Origin: Circinella umbellata
Taxonomy: Eukaryota; Mucoromycota; Mucoromycetes; Mucorales; Lichtheimiaceae
Assembly: GCA_025093555.1 (NCBI GenBank)
Contig: JAIWNF010000012.1
Span: 434,001 to 498,000 of the forward strand
Length of the DNA: 64,000 bases
Direction of reading: 5' to 3'
Numbering within the stretch: position 1 is the first letter of the stretch; every line of letters begins with the position of its first letter. The position numbers and the translations under genes were made by a program. Below the pieces are notes generated by a model that saw nothing but the letters and a program-made list of their open reading frames with translations, had not been told where the DNA came from and ran no database searches. This document shows positions 59,111-64,000 of the stretch, in pieces.

Positions 59111-62025
59111 AGTGAAAGAAAAGATTCCAAATAAAGCTTTGACTATTTTATTTAATAATAAAGGAACAAATAATAGTTTTAAAAATATGAGAGCATAAAA
59201 GCACTAAATAAACATGGTTTTTCTGTACGTACTCGATATTTTTAGTATTCTCATTAAGTCGAATAGGGTCGATGCAACAAATATAAAACAAATGTCCTGG
59301 CTTATAACAAATTTATTTTATCAATGTTTGCCAAGTATAATGAACATATGCTGTTCTTGGTTGTAGTTGGGGTAGAATGATAAAATATACAAGTCGTAAT
59401 AGTAGTCTAGCAACAGAGCCTACTTTTTTTTCATAAATTAAACAAATGGGATAGGTTGTTGCTATTGTAACAGGTACTGAAGAGCCACTGATGATATTGT
59501 CGTAACCACGACGACAGTTTTGATTATATAACAATGCAAGTCCATCTTTGTTTATTGATAACAGTTTATTTATATTTAGTGTATTCTGCCTATCACGGAT
59601 TTTCAAAAGCCTGTGCTCTTAAAGTTTTTCTTTGCTATGATATGTAGAGTTTTAAAAGTCATGTAAGTTATCAAGTGGAGAAGTGTAACCACATACACAA
59701 AAACAAAAATCGCGCGACTTGCTCATGAATACAATCTCTGAAGCGTCCTAACATTTGGGCTTCCGCTCGGTGTGGTCGTTGCTGTTGGGCAGCTTGGTGT
59801 GTTGAGTGCACTTCAGCTTCCAGACGTGATCTGCCCCGTCTTCATCTCTCCACTTATTGTTATTATTGTGGAAGTGATGGTGGTGGCACAGTACACGGAC
59901 AAGGACGACGAGACCCTATAAATATAAACATACCCTTATTTAACTTCTTCATGGTTCTTTTCTTACTACTAACCATTCTATTATACTCATCATTAATATT
60001 ATAATTACCATTTTATCTCTGTTCTTCCCTTTTCTTTTACTCGTAAACGAAGGTAATCACTCGTGTTCCAGCGACAAGAAAACTCGGTCGATAAGTCTGA
60101 CTAGCAAAGGATAAACCATCGATGTTTATTGAAAGAATATTAAAAGGAGAGAGTGCGTGGTGCCTTGTAAAACTTTAACTTCAGCGAGAAAGAGATGGGA
60201 GGGTGCAACACAAAATTTGTTATAAGCATAAATGCAATCCACACAATATAATACGGAAATATATTATAATACAAATATACAGAACAAGAAACGGGTCGCC
60301 ATACCGAAACAACCGCATAGAGATTATAGTTTATCAGCCAGCAAATATAGTGTAATCAAGTAACTTCTTTTTCACTTGGTTCATAAAATCATGTAGAGAC
60401 ATCTCGTTTCGATGATAACTGATCGTATATGATTCTGCGATGGCCAACAAACAAAGCCATTATACCATTATTAACATTATGCTAAAAAAAACCTGCTTTT
60501 CCCCCTCCAGCGTTATATAAATGAGAACATACACTTTTCACCCTTCAGTGGGTCCTTCTTTTCAACTTGTGTGTCTGAGTATTTCTATCCCATCCATCTA
60601 ATCTCGTATCCTCCGATTCCTTGTCTATTCGAGTTCTGCTAGATATTTGACCGACATTGGTGTCACCTCAAATATCAGTTCTCATTTTGACCACTGCTTT
60701 TAAAAAAGATTACGATAGTTAGTACAATTGATGACTTTGAATGCGGAACAGTGATGGCGGCAACCTCAGCACATATATAAATAGAGGCCTATTTAAAAGA
60801 TGATTATGAAAAAACAAGAAAAAGAAAAATCTGAAAGCTTAAAACGAAGCCTTGAAGAAACCCTTTTGGTGATCAGTGTTGATCTTACGAGGTCCTCAAA
60901 TAATCGTTTGAAAGATATACATCAATATCGACAATTTTACAAGCGATCTAGTAGCACGATTTACTTAATATCTTGTATGTATATGACTATATTCTTCCTA
61001 CATTTCAATTATATGAAAAATCAACTTAAGGGTACTACGTGGTTCATTGTATTATATAATACATTTTTTTAATATAAAAAAAAGTAAGGAAAAGAGAAAA
61101 AAAAATAAGTTACACTCTCAACCAACTAAACTTCGAGCCACATCTATTGAACAATGATGAAAAAAAGGCGACCGAGTCAACAAACAAAAACACAGCAGAT
61201 GATTCTATTTGTCTATTTACAATGACTACAAGAACCCATTCCTTTATGTTTCGAACCATCCGACATACGCTACTAATGAAGGTCTACCACTCGTAATACG
61301 GAAATAATCAGAATTCTTCATGTTCACTTGGAACAGCTGAAGGACCGTCAGACGGACCAAACAGAGCCCCTTGTCAGTAACCTAGTGAATAACAAAAAAA
61401 AAAGAAAGGTAAAGTGAGGAATGCGTCAATTTTCATGTGAAGAAGGAAGGTTCAAAACTACGAAAAAAAAGTATTATCTTGTCTAATTAAAAGCAACGTG
61501 GAAATAGTGGACATCCAGTTGTAAAATTGTAATATGTGGTTTTCAAAGTAAAGTATTTCGGTTGTCTTGAAAGTTAGATTTACTTACAAAGAAAACGTTT
61601 AATTGTTGAAAAGGATGAGTGATTTTTTTTTTGTTTTTTGCTTTTTATTAATGAATTGGGAATCAAGAGAGGTGTAGCTAATTGAGATAGAGTGGAACGG
61701 AAAATATAGATTAAATGTGGAAGGGAAGAAGAAAGAGGAGTTATGACAAAAATGTCTGTTTTCACTTAATATTACAGCTGGCGAGTAAAAATGTCTAAAT
61801 TAGGCAATCTTCACTGCGCTTAGTTATAACTGCATCCAGCGAACCTCGCGAACTTCGTTATCCCTATGACAATAACATGCTAAAGTAGTTAGTGTAAGAA
61901 CATCATGAAATAAGTAGGCAATAAAAAAAAAGGTTCATGTGGGAGACAATGTGCCAGGAGAGCGTCGGGTTTCTCTTTCTTTTTTCATATCGGTTCTCTA
62001 TTATTAATCGCTACGTTAGCTTTAT
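59111..62025. other. Gene-free spacer
   Basis: About 2.9 kb without a supported gene. A G+C-richer patch at about 59700-59930 ends in CTATAAATATAAA, and another at 60530-60700 follows a TATATAAA; each could be a promoter or an old LTR, but no product follows. ORFs here lack recognisable domains. Confidence 0.4.
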
Positions 62026-62397
62026 TACAGTCAAACCCCGCTTTTTGCACAGGTGGGATTTAGGCCAAGAGGTGTGCAAAAAGCGGGGGTGTGCAAAAAT
62101 CGGGGGTGAAAAATAGAAGGAAAATAGAATAGCCGTTAACCTGGCAACTATATTAGTGTGTTGACAGATGTGCAAAGTTGCTAACTATAAAAATGGTCTA
62201 ATATTACTGGTCATATTTCATCTCAGCATAAGTGAACATATAAGTGGGATTTTGCACAGTCCTTCTGAAGGTGTGCAAAGTGCAAAAAGCGGGGATTGTG
62301 CAATTTTATTAAGTAAAAAGTGGGATTTTGGTCAAAAGGTGTGCAAAAAGCGGGGGTGTGCAAAAATCGGGAGTGCAAAAAGCGGGGTTCGACTGTA
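62026..62397. mobile_element. Pogo-like MITE with 23-bp TIRs
   Basis: Flanked by TA, the left end is CAGTCAAACCCCGCTTTTTG then CAC; the reverse complement of the right end is CAGTCGAACCCCGCTTTTTG then CAC, one mismatch in 23. The interior repeats the terminal motif (GTGCAAAAAGCGGGG in both strands at about 62072, 62274 and 62340), a subterminal array typical of transposase-binding sites. There is no coding capacity. It sits about 140 bp upstream of the LINE ORF1 start. Confidence 0.85.
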
Positions 62398-62537
62398 TTG
62401 CTGTCTAAAAACAACTCTTTCCTTTTCTCCTCACTTTTTGAGCGGAAAAACCCTTTTCCAAAAACAAAAAAAAAACGACCATAACAACACACACAACACA
62501 ACAACCAAAACCACCATTGACACTAGTCGCTCGCCGT

Positions 62538-64000
62538 ATGATGGGCAAAACTATTATACGTCGTGATGCCCTGTCTTCTAACAAGCCATCAAATGCAACA
62601 AAACAAACGTCCATTCGCCTTACTCTTAAAAACATTCCTATCCTCAATACCAAATTCAACCTTCACCGTTCTCAAATTGCATGTATCTCTTGCCATGTAA
62701 AAGCTCAACTAATTCGTCGCGGCTTTCAAGACATCAAATTGCCATCTGGCACAAAGACAAAAATACCGCAATTTACATGTAAACATTGCAATAAAAACTG
62801 CACGCTCTCTCACCTCAAGGAAGTTTTGACAAGTCTTCCTAACACTATCGGCGATAATGATGATGAAGATCACAGTAGCATTGGCAGTTTCATATCCTCT
62901 CACCAGGATCATCCTACCAACTTATCAGTTTCACAACAATGCAACACATCCAACGTAATGATTACTGATTGGGCTGATGAGATACCAGAATCAGATCAAC
63001 AGCAACTATTCACTGATACACCTCCGCTTCTTGAGCCACAACAACCTGATCTCAATACTCCAACCCTCCTCGAACGCTTCTCTACTCAACACTTTGAGTA
63101 TCACCAAGCCATGCCCGAAGTCCTAACTGCATTAATGAAAACAGTTGACCAACTGACAACTCGCACTGAAAAACAAGAAAAACAAATTACTGATCTTTTA
63201 ACACTAACGGAATGCCTTCATACTGCTCAAACAGAATTGATTTCTGCAAAGTCGCGCATTCAAGCTTTGGAAGCTGAGAACCAATCACTCCGTCAACAAC
63301 ACCACCAAACAACATCAACAACACTAGACGCACCAACAGGAAGTCTTGAATCACGATATGCATCACTACCACCAACCACTAACACACAACAAAGTAATAA
63401 TCCCTGGAATGATAATTACAGGGTACAACATATGAAAAACAGAAATCGCACCAAAGTCTCAGCAGCAACCCTCCAAAAAAGAAAAGAAGCAGCAGCACGT
63501 GCATTTACTACCCCCTCTGAAACACATGGTCTCTGCTTTAAATACTTTCCAACACGAGGCCGTAAACCTGTTTCAGACCAGCGAAAAAATCTTCGACAAC
63601 TGGGCATTGACAACAGCCGTATTTTAGATATTCATTATCCTGATACCAATGTTGTGGGTTTTCTTATTCATAATGATTATGCTACCGAACTTCTTGACCT
63701 TATGAAACAACACAATTTAGAGCCTAATACTAAATTTGATCCTCATAATCCTCAATACCTGCGCGATAAAAAATATCTTGATATGTCTCATGACGAACAA
63801 ATCATCCAAGCTGATCTCATACAATACAATCGAATTTTGCGAGCCATCGATTATGTCCGCCAGCCAGTGAAATTCGCTGTCGCTCGATTTTTCTGTCACA
63901 CCCAAGTTATTACACCAGCAATATTACAAGATGTATTAAATGGACATAATGTGGCACCACAACAATCATCACGACAACCTTCCCCTGATAGAACAAAGGC
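62538..64000 (+). CDS. LINE ORF1 protein, 5' part (runs off window)
   Basis: A fully open frame of 487 codons continues past the window edge. The N-terminus is basic and carries a Cys/His cluster (CISCHVKAQL...FTCKHCNKNC). A Gln/Thr-rich middle contains a coiled coil (TRTEKQEKQITDLLTLTECL, SRIQALEAENQSLRQQ). The C-terminal part has GLCFKYFPTRGRKPVSDQRK, LGIDNSRILDIHYPDTNVVG, FLIHNDYATELLDLM and RQPVKFAVARFFCHTQ, which I recognise as the conserved ORF1 region of L1-like elements common in Mucorales. Expected role: RNA-binding chaperone of the retrotransposon RNP; endonuclease/RT ORF2 should follow. Adjacent ATGs at 62538 and 62541 compete as start. Unlike the other LINE pieces here, this one shows no stop or shift, suggesting a young copy. 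Confidence 0.75.
   Translation, partial: MMGKTIIRRDALSSNKPSNATKQTSIRLTLKNIPILNTKFNLHRSQIACISCHVKAQLIRRGFQDIKLPSGTKTKIPQFTCKHCNKNCTLSHLKEVLTSLPNTIGDNDDEDHSSIGSFISSHQDHPTNLSVSQQCNTSNVMITDWADEIPESDQQQLFTDTPPLLEPQQPDLNTPTLLERFSTQHFEYHQAMPEVLTALMKTVDQLTTRTEKQEKQITDLLTLTECLHTAQTELISAKSRIQALEAENQSLRQQHHQTTSTTLDAPTGSLESRYASLPPTTNTQQSNNPWNDNYRVQHMKNRNRTKVSAATLQKRKEAAARAFTTPSETHGLCFKYFPTRGRKPVSDQRKNLRQLGIDNSRILDIHYPDTNVVGFLIHNDYATELLDLMKQHNLEPNTKFDPHNPQYLRDKKYLDMSHDEQIIQADLIQYNRILRAIDYVRQPVKFAVARFFCHTQVITPAILQDVLNGHNVAPQQSSRQPSPDRTK

Noticed and set aside
60800..61072. 90-codon + strand ORF (MIMKKQEKEKSES...)
   Set aside because: Charged start then a hydrophobic tail with no recognisable domain; AT-rich composition makes chance ORFs of this size common.
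62380..62397. GGGGTTCGACT resembling a tRNA B-box
   Set aside because: It is the right terminal inverted repeat of the MITE.

Overview
This 64 kb window is AT-rich, intron-dense eukaryotic DNA. Genes have many short introns (mostly about 40-140 bp) with GT...AG ends and lie in compact clusters separated by AT-rich, repeat-filled spacers. Gene content (DASH subunit Dad1, Yaf9-type YEATS protein, Ypt7/Rab7, fungal complex I subunit), a LINE ORF1 and LINE C-terminal remnants of a kind I associate with Mucoromycota, and an exonuclease-bearing fungal transposase point to an early-diverging filamentous fungus, most likely Mucorales. The species call is inference. All exon boundaries were derived by eye from splice signals and reading-frame continuity.

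Layout. 0-2.3 kb: spacer with a MITE. 2.3-8.2 kb: complex I subunit NDUFA12 (+), Rab7/Ypt7 (-) and an aftiphilin-like clathrin/AP-1 accessory protein (+), two of them endomembrane-trafficking genes. 8.2-20.4 kb: a 12 kb gene desert holding a GC-rich hairpin island, a 190-bp tandem repeat, a dead LINE C-terminus, a 215-bp triplicated repeat, a decayed transposon-like ORF and a nine-copy 336-bp satellite. 20.4-28.6 kb: core cluster with Yaf9 (-) and Dad1 (+) sharing a 116-bp divergent promoter, an AtuA/DUF1446 protein (-), a small secreted protein (-) and Rtf1 of the PAF complex (+). 31.9-35.4 kb: LAMTOR3 (+) and a ricin-B-like beta-trefoil protein (+). 36.8-39.2 kb: two unrecognised genes. 39.9-42.9 kb: a huge ATT microsatellite, a candidate TIR element and a broken Ty3-type gag joined to a C2H2/AT-hook ORF.

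43.1-45.1 kb: a 12-exon Ulp/SENP-type SUMO protease (-) with its catalytic residues visible. 45.4-47.7 kb: two MITEs, a 207-bp in-frame duplication and a small uncertain gene. 47.8-53.3 kb: a large DNA transposon whose DDE transposase carries a WRN/DnaQ-like 3'-5' exonuclease between the second D and the candidate E; it has two frameshifts. 53.9-56.6 kb: an 11-exon unrecognised gene with a D...EWK signature. 56.6-64 kb: spacer with a LINE C-terminal remnant, a TGGCG minisatellite, a pogo-like MITE and, at the right edge, an intact, truncated-by-window LINE ORF1.
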